Assembly: GCF_003672135.1 (NCBI RefSeq)
Contig: NC_039513.1
Span: 15,093,591-15,157,590, forward strand
DNA length: 64,000 bases
Direction of reading: 5' to 3'
Origin: Ooceraea biroi
Lineage: Eukaryota; Arthropoda; Insecta; Hymenoptera; Formicidae
Position numbers and translations under genes: made by a program. The notes beneath the pieces are model-generated. The model was not told the DNA's origin and made no database searches. It saw only the letters and a program-made list of their open reading frames with translations. This document shows, in pieces, positions 47,940 through 62,500 of this stretch. Numbering within the stretch: the stretch's first letter is position 1; every line of letters begins with the position of its first letter.

Positions 47940-50900
47940 CTTCGTTCCCGTTTGGCTTCGTCTTCGGGGGTGCCACCGTGAACGGTTACGAGTCGCAGAA
48001 CGGGGCTGATTTGTAGAAGTCCTTGTACCCAGGACTCATACCTTGCTCCTCAGGATGACGATCAATTTTTTTGACGAAGAAGAGAAACCGAATTAAGATG
48101 AGACGCGATTTCAGCTTCCTGGATCGGAATGCCGATCGCTCCGACCGGCTTCAAATTATCGCGAATCTCTTGTCGGAAACGGATGAGAGAAGCAGTCAAT
48201 GTGGTATAACGTGCACGATTAGTGCTGTTGACAGCACAGAGGAGTGATGACTTGGATGACTTGGATGTCCACTAAATGACCGGTTTGCACACGCAGCTTT
48301 AACTGAGCCTGGACCACGGGCTTCTCGGTCTCTTATGAGGTCTGCATCTCGGACGTACTATGAACCGCCTTATCTAATCGTCATGCTTCAGACACTGCGA
48401 CGAAAAGAAAGGAAATCGCAAAATATGTCGTCTGCTCTCGTTTCTCTTTTCGTCTTTTTATTTCGTTTTTCTTTTTTAATTTCTTCCATTGAAATTGATT
48501 TCGCAGAAAACTTCGCAAAAATTCGCTCAAAAGTCCAATCGTTCATTATGCTTATCAGAGGATCCGACTCTTCTGAACACTGAAGCAGTTTTGCGGATCA
48601 TGAAATGTTCCACGTTTCTGCTCATCTGCAAAATTCTATCGGCTTTGCACAATTTTGTCGATTCTGCAAAATACGGTTTTCTATTGGATTATCAATTATT
48701 TACGATCATTATCGCAACGGAGCTGGATGAAACTGAAATAACGAAGCATTAATTTGTGACGGCAAAGTGATGATACGCAAAATAATATTGTTTCCTGCTT
48801 TCCAGGTTGTGAGGGAAAACTGATGCAATATATTAGTTTGCAGCGTTAATCATATAAACAACGAGTGCCATCTATAGCATAAATAAAGTTGTAATATTGA
48901 CTGATATGTTAATAACACTGCATCCGTATCAATTGATGCCTAGAAAAATTGTCGGTACATTACCAACACCTAAGTTTGGTAAAATCGTGCTGTATGCTTC
49001 TTATAAATAAAATTGATATAAATAAATGAAGTGGAAGATTTATTCTTTTACACATGATTATTTGCGAAAAGTTAAGTAGCATTTATTTTCACCGTATAGC
49101 CGAAGAAGTAACAGAAAAAATAAAGTAAAGAAAATCGTGTGTGGTACATTTGCAATTTTCAGAGATAATATTCTTTTTGAATACAATTTTTTATTTCATA
49201 CATTTAGAATATACCCTTATCTTGTAAATTATATAATACGGTCTTATTTGGCTTAATGAAATACAATAATTTGCTGTCTTTAGAATTTGTTTCCTCTCTC
49301 TCTCTCTCTTTGCTCTTGTACGGCACTTGAGCCAGGTAAGTATATTCTCGACCATTCTATTCTAGGTAATATAGACAAACGAAATCTGTGCCAATCTCGT
49401 CGAATTTCCATGATTATCCCAGATTTCAGTGAAGTGATCACATTCGTGAGAAAAATCCGTCAAAAGGCAAGACATTGAATTGACTTTTTTTTTACTGGTA
49501 ATATACATTCAGTTTTATGTATCATTCCGTTACACGCGTACGTTGATCGCTGCAATAAGAAAGAGAAGAAGTAAGATACGTAAAAAAAAAGAAAAACCTT
49601 AATGGATTGTTGTATTTGTGAAAATATGCAGTTCTTTTTTTGTTTCAGCAAAGAACGAGACGGCCTCTGCATTAAAAAAAAAAAGCAGTCTCGCGCAATT
49701 CAGCACAAAGTATCCTAAGCTCTGCTTCGTGTATATGCGACACTCGATAAATTATTATATTTCACTCATTGATCAATACGTACTAAGTTAAATAAAGACG
49801 ATTTCTTACAACTTTGGCCCATTCAATATAATTATATACCAATCAGAATCTACTATACAGTGTTATATACGAATATCAACTAACAGTACAATCGTTCTAA
49901 AACTACACGTTATATTTATATATTTATATCTGTATAATATGATTGGTATTATATATATGTATACATGTATAATTCCTATGCGCGTGGGTGGCAAATGTAT
50001 ATTCACATACGCACGTAAACGCACTCGTGAAGGTTCACACATCCGTCAGACGTATTATCGGGGTATTACAATATATTTATATGTATATTTATATATATTA
50101 CTCTCTAAGATCTACCTCGTATCATACATTTTTAAGCAATAAATATCTTCAGATGTTTTTTTTTCTCTCCATTCTACTTATATACAGTTTGAGGTCTAAC
50201 TGTATAATGCACAGTGTTCTCTTATTATTCTATCAAATCCATCTCTCGGTGGATAATAATCGTATTAAATAAAGTGACAAGTCGCGTCATTCATTTCATT
50301 TAATGAAAAATGTCCTCTGTACGTCTATGTAAAAAAATACTGTGAAAATATGATTCACGAAAATTCGCTAATACAGTAATAAAACGATCTCTTATCGCAG
50401 ATACCATCCTACAGAAGAATCGTACGGCTGTTATACTACTATACCACACGTGTATAAAGTACGATAAATGAAAAGAGAATATAATCTGTAAATAAAAAAA
50501 AAATGGTGTACTGCTTTATTGGAGCATCCTGCATGTCAAATTACTGCAAACTTTCTGACAACATTAATGCCATTATATAGTTATTATATTTGCGAGAGCG
50601 ATTTGTATTGTAGTATAACAACAGCATAATCTAGAATGTTTTAGGAGAGCGTTTCCCTTACTCCTCTGGTTTAAATTATACGATAAACCGTATTCATTAT
50701 GGTATCTAGTAATATATTTCATTTATACAATAATTATAAATAATAGTTTTTTTTTCTATATAAAATAATACAGTAAAATATTTTGTAAGGCAAAAACAGA
50801 TTTGTATGTTGTACACTTATGCTTTATGTGACTAGAAATCATAGTCAAATCTGTAATGGTAATGCCACATGATGTTTTACGGCTTAAACTATGCACGTTG

Positions 50901-53179
50901 TTACAGCAACAACCTAATATATCTTCTCACGATTTTTCCCGCAACTTATAATTATCTAATTTGTCTAAGCATTTGTAATTCCCTTTGGTATATTTCTCTA
51001 AAAAAATAACGAATATCGGCTCGGTGAATTATCTCCAAAGTAAAATGCATCAGCTCTACTCTTATGAAAATATATGTGTCATTAAATGATATACAGTTCA
51101 TTAGACAGTCGGTTATCGAGGTCTGGGAGACCCCGTTCAAATAAAAGGCAAAAGTAAATAATTGACGACGTGTAATTTGAACCAACAGATGTGGAGTAGC
51201 ACGTAAGTATATTTGCTATGCATGATGATGAGTCTGAGGCGTAATCCACACATGTTAGATTGCCAATATTCCCTTCGTGTTTCGTCACCTATTGCCTACC
51301 GCGACTTTCTTATCTTGTACACTTGTTCACAGAATACTTGACAGCATATTGCACTTATATAATAATACATCGGTCTGCATTAACATAGAGTAACGTTAGA
51401 AATAATCCGGTCGAAATGTATTCGCCTATAACGTGATTGTACCGTTTGCTTCAATTCATGTCTCCTATAAAATTTGTGCTTTCAAGGAAGTAGCGACGTA
51501 TCATTAGAGAATACAAACAGTAGAGTCGATTGTTCGAGTGACAATATAAATTTCGCACTTGATGTTAAAATCGAATTAGTAAATTCCTCAAATGCTTTCC
51601 GCTCACGTTCGTATTGATTGTTCGTATTATAAGAAACTTAAACCTTTAGATGATGCCTATTTGTAACTCTGACGAATGTGTAATAAACTTTAAAAATATT
51701 TCAAATAGAAAACCTCTTATAATTTACCACGAAAATCAATCCCATTAATAATTAATCTCTTATACATAAGAGTCACAATTTTCAACTTTTAAACGACCAC
51801 TTGTATTCCACTTGTATTTCTTCACGTCATTCCTAATGACATTAGTCGGTGTTTTCATATAGCTATTAGCTCATTATTTTATCTATGGTTTTGTTTAAGT
51901 GTCTTATAATTAATAACATGTTACGTAGATACAGTATTGTCTATTATGAAGTTATGATTTCTATATCTTTGGGTAAAAGACCAGGAGTACATTACAATAA
52001 TATATACCTTTGTAAATCGTAGTACAGTTTTTTAAATAGCGATTATACGTACCGTACGCGATAGAAAAGTCACAAGAAGGTATACACTGTATAACAAAAA
52101 AATTATTACAATTGCACCAGAAAGAAATACTTCCCAAATTGGCATTCCCTCTAAGGATCATAAAATATAACAAGTGTATATAAATCATAAAATATAAAAC
52201 AAAATCAATTAAGTCATCACGTGACAACAAATTAAGAAATACGTTCATCTATATGAGAGTGATCACATAACTTTCCTGATTAGTCAAGTCGTAACAACAT
52301 AGGCGATAAATATCTTCGATCAATTATTAAATTAAAGTAGAAAAAAGTAAAATCACAGATTATATATATCATACACTTAACATTATAATGTATAATCACG
52401 ATCAATGATAATATAATGAGGCATTACACGACGCAATTATAATGAATGTAAATTTTGCACGTTAGCATCGTTCTTAACGCATTATTGTGCATGAAGAACA
52501 TGCAGGCATGTGTAAAGTAAAACGTGTAAAAAAGATGAGAATTTTAATCAGAAACATTTGGAAAGTATGTCTTGTGTTTCTCTTAGTGTAAACCTCGTGG
52601 GTAATTTATATAGCTCAATTTCGATATAATCCATATTTATAAATTCAATAATTTCAAAACTAGAGAAATAATGAAAAATCAGTGTGTACGTATGTACGTG
52701 TATACAATACAGACCTGTCGACAATAAAACAACCAAAATGTATGTCATCATTAACTAACATTTTAACATATATTAAAATTGTCTCTTTCGAGTTAACTAT
52801 CTCTTACGCGTAATACCTCTTAATACAATCGACAGGAATGTACAATCTAGTGCACAACTACGCTAATCACACTATTCTGGTTTCCTCAATCGAATTAGCT
52901 AATTAATGGAAATGTCGAAATAAAAATGCAACAACCTTTGCTTTTTTTGCAGATACAAATAGAATCGCAGCTGCATTAAAAAAATTCGTAAAAAAGAGAA
53001 CGAAATGCGATATATAGATTGCACGTCCAGTTCACGCACGCGAAAGGAGACGGAACGTCGTTTTGCGTGTACAGAAAATTCATTTAAACAATTAGTAGGT
53101 ACACATAAATATTTACAACCCACTAGGTCCTCCATATAGTTTAACGACTTACGTAAGACGAGAGTTCCGCGCTGTCGCA
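47940..53179. other. Interval between the ATP-grasp-like gene and blue cheese
   Basis: The left few hundred bases are the 5' flank of the ATP-grasp-like gene. The remainder is AT-rich with no supported exon and probably includes a long 3' UTR of blue cheese on the minus strand. A possible minus-strand AATAAA occurs near 50514-50519. A CT repeat lies at about 49287-49306. Confidence 0.45.
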
Positions 53180-53595
53180 TTAAGTATTACTCTCTGTAGA
53201 GTTATTCTGAGACCGTAATGACGAGTAACAGCCCTGACAGACTCTAACTGGCTTCAAAATACCGAGCCTGGATATCTTGGACTCGAAGCGACTGCATCTG
53301 TGTGAAGCAATTAACACAGCTGAGTATGCAAAGCACCAACGGACGAGCATTTCCTTAATTAAAATGGAGACAAATTTTCACAAGTCCTGAGACTTACCTC
53401 GAGCAGAATACTTGTCCGCAGTTGCGACAATGGTGCCTTCTTTCGTACAGATTGAATCTGACACCACAGCCAACGCAGGAGTCCGCGCCCTCGTCTTTCA
53501 GCCAATGATCGGCAACCGTGCGGCCAGGCTGTTCGCATACGCTCCAGGAAAATACTCTACCGCGAGTATCACCTACGTACACTGTCCTGTGATCC
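53180..53595 (-). CDS. bchs: bchs C-terminal FYVE domain (last two exons)
   Basis: Exons 53595-53398 and 53297-53180 encode a complete FYVE zinc finger: WLKDE (the W-x2-D type motif), CVGCGVRFNLYERRHHCRNC with the RRHHCR phosphoinositide pocket, CGQVFCSRCSRF, and VRVCQGCY with the RVC motif. All eight zinc ligands are present. The domain binds PI3P on endosomal/autophagic membranes. The stop is TAA at 53180-53182, 22 residues after RVC. Confidence 0.95.
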
Positions 53596-56500
53596 CTGCG
53601 AATCGACAAATAATTAAATAAGTTATAAACTTTTTAAGATACCTGTTAAAAAACGATCTTGCTTATAAGCAAGCATAATTTGTTTCAATATTTATTCGAC
53701 TGCTTTACGTATAAATACCTCGACACGGCCAGAGCTGTGATGGACGCTGGTTCGGCATTGTCCTTGCGATCGTAGGCAGTATGCATCGTTAATTTACTGC
53801 GGAACACCAATTGCCTCTGCCACTTGAAACCGTCTCGCAGAATATTCTGCGGATTGATCTTCCGCGGTTTTGTGTCGGCCTCGTTCACCATCACGAAGCT
53901 GTCGGTTAAACTAGTATCGCTTTTGCTAGCTCTTAATGCTCCCTCGGAGTCTCCTGGGTTGCTGGCAGATTCGCTATAAATTAATTAATTTGTAAATAAA
54001 TAATATAAAATATTAATTGAACGACGGGTCGGACATGTTTCATATAAAATCATGATTTACGCGACTGCAATAGAATTACGACAGAATTTGCGTGATTAAA
54101 ATTTCCGACGAGCATTTAAGCAAAGATTACGTTACCTAGTCTGCGTGCCCTCGCTATCGGCGCGTCCGCCGCCCTCGCTTTTCCTGAACATCGGGTTTCC
54201 GCGACTTTTCCTGCGCAACACTACCAGAGACGCATGATTATTCTGTGGCGAAGGTTTGTTGCTAGAACCATTACTCGATTCGTTATCGGAGCACTCTTCC
54301 TTCTCCTCGTGGTGTCGGGAAGCTTCTTTAGCGTTTTCCGCTTCGGAGAGACTACTCTCGGATCCACTTTTCATAAGTATACCTTCGAACAGACGAAATC
54401 TCATCACAATTACTGTTCATCGCATCCAGCGATCGTGTCGAGCTTGTTGATCGACTTCACTTACCCGATCCCTCGGCGGATATGCTCATTTGTTTGACCA
54501 GTTCTTGAACTCTCTTCATCGTCGTTTCAGTTTGATTCACCTCGGTGTTTTGTACTTCGTTCTTTTGCTTGGTGGTCACCACCTCCTCGGGCTTCTCCTC
54601 TTCCGCAGGCACTTGCACATAATCCATCGACCACATCTACAAACAATATCCAAATATTGCATATATTTGTTTCGTAAAGCGCGATAATAAATAGATAGAT
54701 GCACGAAAGTCGTATCTTACACGTGCAACGCCATCGGTGGAGCCGGTCATGATGACGTTCTGGGAGTCCCATTCATGAGTCTGACTGAAAGCAACGCACA
54801 ATATCTGCTGCATTCTGTCGGCGCGGCCGACGCACGTGTTGACGCTCGCCAACTCTTCTCCGTTGATACTCCACACGTGTAACCACGTAGCTGCGCACGT
54901 GGCTATATCTCCCTGGAACAGTAAGCGTCTTTTGTTAAAATATGATCTCCTTCTGCATGTGTCTGTACCTGTACACAATTTTATACACAGCCTAATTAAT
55001 TAATTAATTATAAATACCGTCAATTCGTTTATAGCCACTGCGGCTACCGGTCCCGCGTGGCCCCTAAGCTGGCGCACGAACAAGCACCGGGACAAGTCCC
55101 ATATAATCGCCGTACCGTCTCGCGACCCAGACACGATGACGTTATACGCGGGGCTGGATGACAAGCACGTGACGGCATCGGTATGTCCGTACAGGCACTG
55201 CTTTATAGAAAGCTGTCGCTTGGCGTATTCCCAAACGGTCACGACCTGCGAATCAAGTGCGTTTAATGCAAATGAACAAACTTGCTCATTCTCAGTCGTG
55301 AAAACTTTTTCACGCTTTGTCAATGCAATTTAAATTACATTTTTAATATAAATAAAAAGATAAAATTTACAGAAAAACTTACAGAGCTAGTGCCAGCAGT
55401 AACTATCAGTTTGGAAGACGGGCAAACGCATGCTACTATCTCCCCGCTGCTCTGCATCATAGCCTCGCCGACGAAGATCGCCTTGTCGCTGTCGTAATTG
55501 CCAATTCTGAGGGAGTGATCGGCGAAGCCCCATGCCACGTACTTGTTGTACGAGGGAGGGATGAGCGTCTTGTTCTGTTCCACCGCCAGTACCGCTTTGT
55601 CGACGTGCAATATTTGCCCAACGGGGCCCTTCAGTTCTGTACAAGAACATACAGGTTGATATTTTAAATTGAAGCATTCGGCTTTTATAAAAGTTTTAAC
55701 CGGAACAAGAAAACCGTTAACGAGAAATGCCGACCTTTGATGGGCTGCAACGAAGGTTTCAAATTGTCGAGATTATGGAAGAACAATTTGTCAGACGTGG
55801 TAATGCTGAGTCCAGGGGTGATGGGTCCCGGGTCTATAACGCTGGTTCTCTGCGTCATTTTCTTCGCCGGATGCGGCTTCTTGAATAATTGCTTAGGTAT
55901 CTGGCCGAAATTATTGATGAAACCGATAGTCGCGTTCTTTTTAAGCGGGTCGTCGATGCTATATATAAAAGTGAGATGCAATTAGAAAATCGGTTTTAGA
56001 CAGATGATGTCTTGAGATGCAGCCGTAATTAAACGACATTAATCACGCGTGAACTAACTTGTAGATGTCAACGTTGCCTTCGTAGAACAGATGGTGGAAC
56101 ACGTTGACGGCCTCAACGGCCGCCGGACCGTTCTGCTTGCACCCAAATATCAAATCGATCCACTGATGGAGATGCTGGGACACGTAGTCGCACTCTAACG
56201 CGAGTCTATGTACACGGATAAATTCGCGAGGATCCTGCTTCGCCCAGGGTGGAAGAACGATGTCGCCGAGTTGAACACCACTTTGCTTAGAGCCTGGGGG
56301 AAATAATGACATCATGTTCGTGTGACTATGCACGCTATGAAGAGAGAAAAACATTAAATGACTACTAGTAATTGAAGGGACACTTACCTAGATCAAAATG
56401 ATTTGAATTGACAAGGAACTCCGGGAGGTAAAAGAACTCCGGAATAAGCTCCTTTACGTCGGCCATGTTATGCTTCGAAGCGGACAGCCACGCTTCCTTT

Positions 56501-59500
56501 ATGCTATTGAACATTCTGTCGGCTAGATCGAAGTGTCCACCCTGCGAACAATTTCAGTCGTGAGAAAATCGAGTGCGAGAGGGGAGATATTATTTTTTAC
56601 CGATAGATACGAACCTGTAATCTGAGAAAATGCTGCGTGAATGGTTCCATCCTCACGAGATACGAGCACACTATCATCGCCGACGAGTAATGCGTGCCGT
56701 AGTGATAAGGAGGAGTCTCTCCGTGCGGATCGTCCCATTCTTTGTACCTGCAAAAGACGCAAAGGCGGTGAAAAAAAATCGTCTTTTCCAAATGTACACG
56801 TCATCACGCATGCATTCATTCCCCGTACCTCTTCTTAAACTGCAACAATCGCTCGGGACTCTGCGCACCCATCGGTTTGCCGAAGTCCCTGAACGTCGAC
56901 GAGTCCGTGAGATCGAGCTCCTCGCTGTCGTAATCGGCCAAGATCCACGGAAATATCGGATATTGCATGAGATCGTTGTAGCTACGACCCGCTAGAGTGT
57001 TCAGGTGCATCAGGTATTGGAAATTGGATATCTCTCCTCTCTGTGCGAGAAAAAACATACATACTCAACGAAAAGCACAGGCGCTATCACTCCATTCCTG
57101 TTTATTCCATATCGCTGTGACTTACCACCCATCTCTGGGTAACTGAAGTTTCTCCAATAAGATTCGAGAGCAGGCCAGTAGCCTGCTCGACGTTCGCCGT
57201 TCGTCTCTGACCGGCCACGGATTGCTGAGCGCTGTCAGCGATCGCGGTAGCGAACGTCATGAATCTTTGATAGACTTTGTTCCGGACTTTTCTTGGAAAC
57301 GCCAGTAAATAGTTTCTCCCGTCTCCGCTGAATACTTCCAGTGCCATGGGTTGCAACAAGTATCGCCTCTTGTGCACTTCCCTGCATATGATACGAGATG
57401 CATTAGCAGAAACGTGACTTAAATGACTAATCAAGTGCGCAAAGAAGCGATAAAATACCTGATGTCTTCGTAATTGAACTTGGAGCATTGCCTCATCGCT
57501 CTAGACCGTCTGGGAGACCCAGGCGACGGCAAGATCGGCTCGTATGCCTCCGGCAAGCTCTCTATGTCTCTTATTTCTCTAGATTTCGACAGTGTGAATC
57601 CATCGATCACGTAGAAGTGTTCCTTCCCAAATAATAGGAGACCCTCGGTGGTGTCCAAGCCCTGGATCCTCGCGCACCTGAACATGTGGCTTATCTGAAA
57701 CGCAAGCGGAGGATAGTGAAAACAAAATATCGAAAAGAATGTTTTAATAACACGACGTCGATATTTTCACGAATTCTATGAATATCAGTTATATATATAT
57801 ATGGGACAGAGACCTTTTCGTGTTCCTCGAGCAGACGCAACAAGGTTTGATTGTCTGGCACAGCCTGATTGTTCTCCTCCTCCTGCTCGTTATCCTCAGG
57901 CGCCTCGTCCGGCTCGCTAGCGTGTCGTTCCAACGTGCAGGGAACCATCGGCGGCTCGCTCTCGGTAGAAGCTTCATTGACATTTAACGGTATATCGTCT
58001 ATAACAGGATCTCGCTCGCGCTCAAACATTCCCGACGAGTTGCCGAGCTGCTTAAGGTAGTATTCCTTGCTATCTGTGCTCGTTGCTACTTTGTACTTTA
58101 GCTGTTTCTAGATGGATAACAGATCAATCGATCATGTATATGTGTAACTGGGCAGAGGCCTATGTTTCAGTTTCGGGTGACTTCAATGGAAATCTCTGTA
58201 ACAACTTACATTATCAGGATGCTCTAATTCAGGCCGATACGGATATTGTATGTAGAAGAGTTCGTTCTTCATCATTTTCTTCCGCATTCTACACGGTCCT
58301 TCAGTCATGTCCAACATCCATTTGTCGAGTTTCGTGGATGTTGGAGGTCCCCAGAGACCACGCTCCCTCGTCAGTTCCGTCTCGGTTTGCAGCCATTCCT
58401 ACGAGATGGAAATTTAAAAATATCGATTTTAGCATACGATATTATTTATATGTTTAGTTTTTATTTTTATTTTAAAGCAGAAACGTTTCTTGAATTTGGT
58501 TTAAAAAAATATCGCTGAATTTTTCTTACTTGATACACGTAACGCTGAGTGTGCAAATTGGTCTGTTGGTGCTGCAAACGTCTCATCGCCGCGAGTTCCC
58601 TGACTAATGCGACGTGCTCCTCCGTCCACTGAGCGACGGTGTTCTGGTGTAATCTGAGTCTCACGCGCATGGATTCCTCTTTTCGCACCTTCGTTCGGCT
58701 CGCCAGTCTTGTCAACCCTCCGGTCACTTTCTGGATTTTCTGCAATTTTCATGCGCACGCGTGTGTAAACACTTATTCAGACATCTTGTAATCGCACATT
58801 AAACTCACCGACTGAATTTGATTGTGGAGTTCCCATGGGACTCTGTACGAGGCTCTCCTCTCAGAAACCACGTAATTCAGCCAAAGTTTCGACGCAGCTT
58901 CGTGCACCTGTTCCCTCACGACCGCCAGCTCCGGTGCTCGCTCGTTGGCCACGGGCGTCGGCAGAGTCACCTTGAAGACCTCCTCTATCGCGGGCTTCTT
59001 ACATACGTACAACTCCTCCCAGACCCTCGTTGCCGCTACGGCCATTAAATTATGCCCCTGATGAGACGTTAGTCTGTCGTCGCTGGATTCTACCTGCGGG
59101 TTAACGTGCCACGTGGTTTTCATGTTGGTGTCCAGCATTATCTTTATGTCAGCCGTCAGTTGCAACAGGCAATACGTCAGGCAACCGATGAACTCCAATT
59201 CGTGGTTGCCGGCTCCGAACACTAGTAATCTATGAGAAAAATTATTACGAATTAAAATTATTATTAATTAAATTCCTGAATTGTATCATTTAACTCTTTT
59301 CTCTATATTCTCTCTTAACGGAAACGGAATTTATTATAAGTGAAATACATGTACGTAACAGTACCTATGAGTAGTAAGTTTATGTAATGCCTCTAATACA
59401 GCCATTTGATCGGCGATAGAGTCGGTCGCACGTGACAGTAAGAACAAGATCGTCCTATTCAGGCAGTGATGAAGGCCTTCCATGCTGACAGCACCGGGCC

Positions 59501-62500
59501 GTCTTTTCGCTTGACCGATCAATTTCACGATAAAGTCGAACACCTCGTGCGGATCCTTTGTCAGAGCGCCTAACATTTCAGTCAGATCGGTTAGCGTCAT
59601 TTCTACACATTAATTTCAGTCGATTGACCAATGCATAACGCGTGAGTGGAAGCATTACCTTGCCACAGTTTGTCAACTATTCTGGCTGCCACGTAGCAAA
59701 CGTTGTTGGTAATATTATTGACCGAACCGCCGGGAACGACAGGTAGCGCGGCCTGCTCGCCTATCAGCACGTCCGCGGCCAGCAAGTGCTCCATCAGTAT
59801 GGACAACACCTCCGTCTGGTAACGCATCTGCTGTCCCGTTGACGCATGTTCCGGCCACGCTTCCAGGACGAGGTCTATCGCCGGCGATTTCGCTGTTACC
59901 GGCAACGACAGCGAGTCGACGACGATAACTTTGAAGAAGTCCATCACGAACTTCTTCGCCGGATGATTCGTTAAGCCAACGTCCTTTGACGGCGACCTTA
60001 CCAACACCGGTTCTTGCTACGATTTTTATATCAACGTTAACGAATTTTTACCGACGCCGTAAATTACCTGTAAAGGTACTTTTTCACTTCCTCGATTTAT
60101 ATATAGCAAACGTTTATAACTACCTCATCGGCTGGAGTGCTGGCACCACTGCTATCCTGGCTAGAACTCACGGGTTTCGGGAATAAGGTCCCGGCTAAGG
60201 CACCCAGAACTTCCGCGGACATGAAGACTTGCATAAAGTCAGTGAAATTGCGGTAAAGGAAGAACAGGAATTGTATTATTGTCACGGGATAATCATTTAA
60301 CCACGCCGGTAGGACTTCGGGGCTATTAGAAAAAAAAAGCGATGTAATTAACGTAATTATTAATCATGCAATTAAATTGACAATATGCGATATTTTCCGC
60401 GATGGCGATTAACTTACTTATTTGAATGACTGTTCAGCATAGTCCGTACCATAGCCAGTAACGTGACCATCGCCTCAGGGCAAAGATTAATTCTACTAGC
60501 AAAGGACGGTAGCGTGTGATTTGCCGGGACTCCGAACATAAAGTTCCACACATTATCCAGATCGAGCTACCACAAAATTGTAACATTTATTTTACAATTA
60601 TATTTAATATACTTTTTTATGGAATGTCAAATAATAATAAATAATTATTGAAATTCACTACAGGGAATAACAGATCAATTTCACAAATTTAGAAATACAG
60701 CACGTATAAATAAGTTTTATAAGAAGCAATTAATTGTTTCTACCTCCGAGTCGGTAGGCAGCAACTTTACAGGCTGCCCCATCATGAGAGCGATGAAGAG
60801 AAAATAAAGTTCCGGGACAAGATCGATATGTTGCGGAAGCAACCAGCCCAGATGTTGAAAGCCTGGTACGTGAAGACCAGATGGCTTAATTTCGCCGGTA
60901 GACATCTGCTGGTGACAAGCTGTATACGTGGCATAATTAGTATTGTTTTTCATAAATTAGATACATAATTACGCGCAAAGCTATTACCGAGTGCTAGTGC
61001 CATTTTGTTGCGATCGGTATGGCGCAGCCAACCACCGTTGCTCGTTCCTTCCTTGAACTTTTGCAGGATCGATTGCACGGAACACACCGCCACAAGTATA
61101 CGTAATCCCCAGACAACCGTAGTGCTGTGAAGACCAGACTGGAGAAACAGTAGCACCCAATCTAGGCCCAAAACTTTGGCTACCTCCTCACACATACTGC
61201 GAATCAATGGCGATCATGTTAACAGATAATTAGCACGCCGATTTATGATGACGGAAGATACGTTCGTACGTAATTACTTACTTTACATTAACTTTGGTTC
61301 CATTAAACAGCAACGAATGCAAAAGGTGTAAGCAACGATTACGTAGAAGTATACTCTCTCCCTCTCCATCCCTGTTTCCTTCTCCCTCTCTAAGAACTAG
61401 GTGTTTCTCGGAACATAGCGGTAAGGTAGCTACGATGAATTGTCCAAACCTTTAAAAATTAAAGCATAATAATAAAAAAAAGTGTATAAAGAGAGAAAAT
61501 ATTAAATATATAATATATAATTATGTAAAATATATGATTATATATAAATGGGCGAGAAAATTGCTTACCATAATAAATCAGCTTGTCGTGGTTGACTTAA
61601 CAGTATACTGAGGAGCCCCAGAAGGATTTGTCTTGTGCTACCTAGTTTCACGTCGCCTAAGATGTGCAATAATTTATGCACCAGTTGCAAATCCCTCATT
61701 AAACGTAAATTAGTCCGTTTTTCACTAGACTCCGCTATCAGCTCGTACAAATGTTCCAGCAGGGACCTTAGCAATTCTCCAGGTGCTTCATGCCAAACCT
61801 GCAATTTACCATAACGCAAAACTTGTTGTCAATTCACGAGATCAAAAACTATCCAATTAGAATTCCCTCGCAGAATTTGTTCTGTTCACCCGCTACGCAT
61901 TGAATCATAAAAGTTTTCCTAAACCCACCTGCAAGTCGCATAAGAGATCCTGAAACGCTGTAACATTAGGAATTGCGCTGGTCTCCCTGCCGCTGTCGAC
62001 TGTACCTACGAGACTGAAAGTTAAGTGCAGTATGTGACTATTCAGGAGAGGGCATTTCCTTCTTAATAACATAGCGAGGGTCTGGTATCCTCTCCTGCGG
62101 TCCATCTCCTGTTGGGCCGCTTGATTGGATCTCACTACACAGACTAGTGCCTTTACTGCCGCGTACAGGGATTCTACGTCCTGGGCCATGGCTATTAAAC
62201 CTGTCGCAGAAATGTGGAAATGTCTCATTTCGAGGTTAAAGATTCAACAGATAACAGATTTGTCATCCTCATTCGCGATCTTACCTAACAGCACTGAACA
62301 TCCTCCTACATTATCGATCATAGTAGCTACTGGCTTAGGACTAAACACACGGACGCCGAGGTAACCGACGACTACACCACCTAATGCTCTGGCTGGACCG
62401 CTAAGATGTCCCGCAGAGTTGTGGAGGACTCTAATAGGGGTGGCATTCTCATGGGACGACATACCAAGCTGTGGCATAAAATAATCAGCGTTAATCATTA

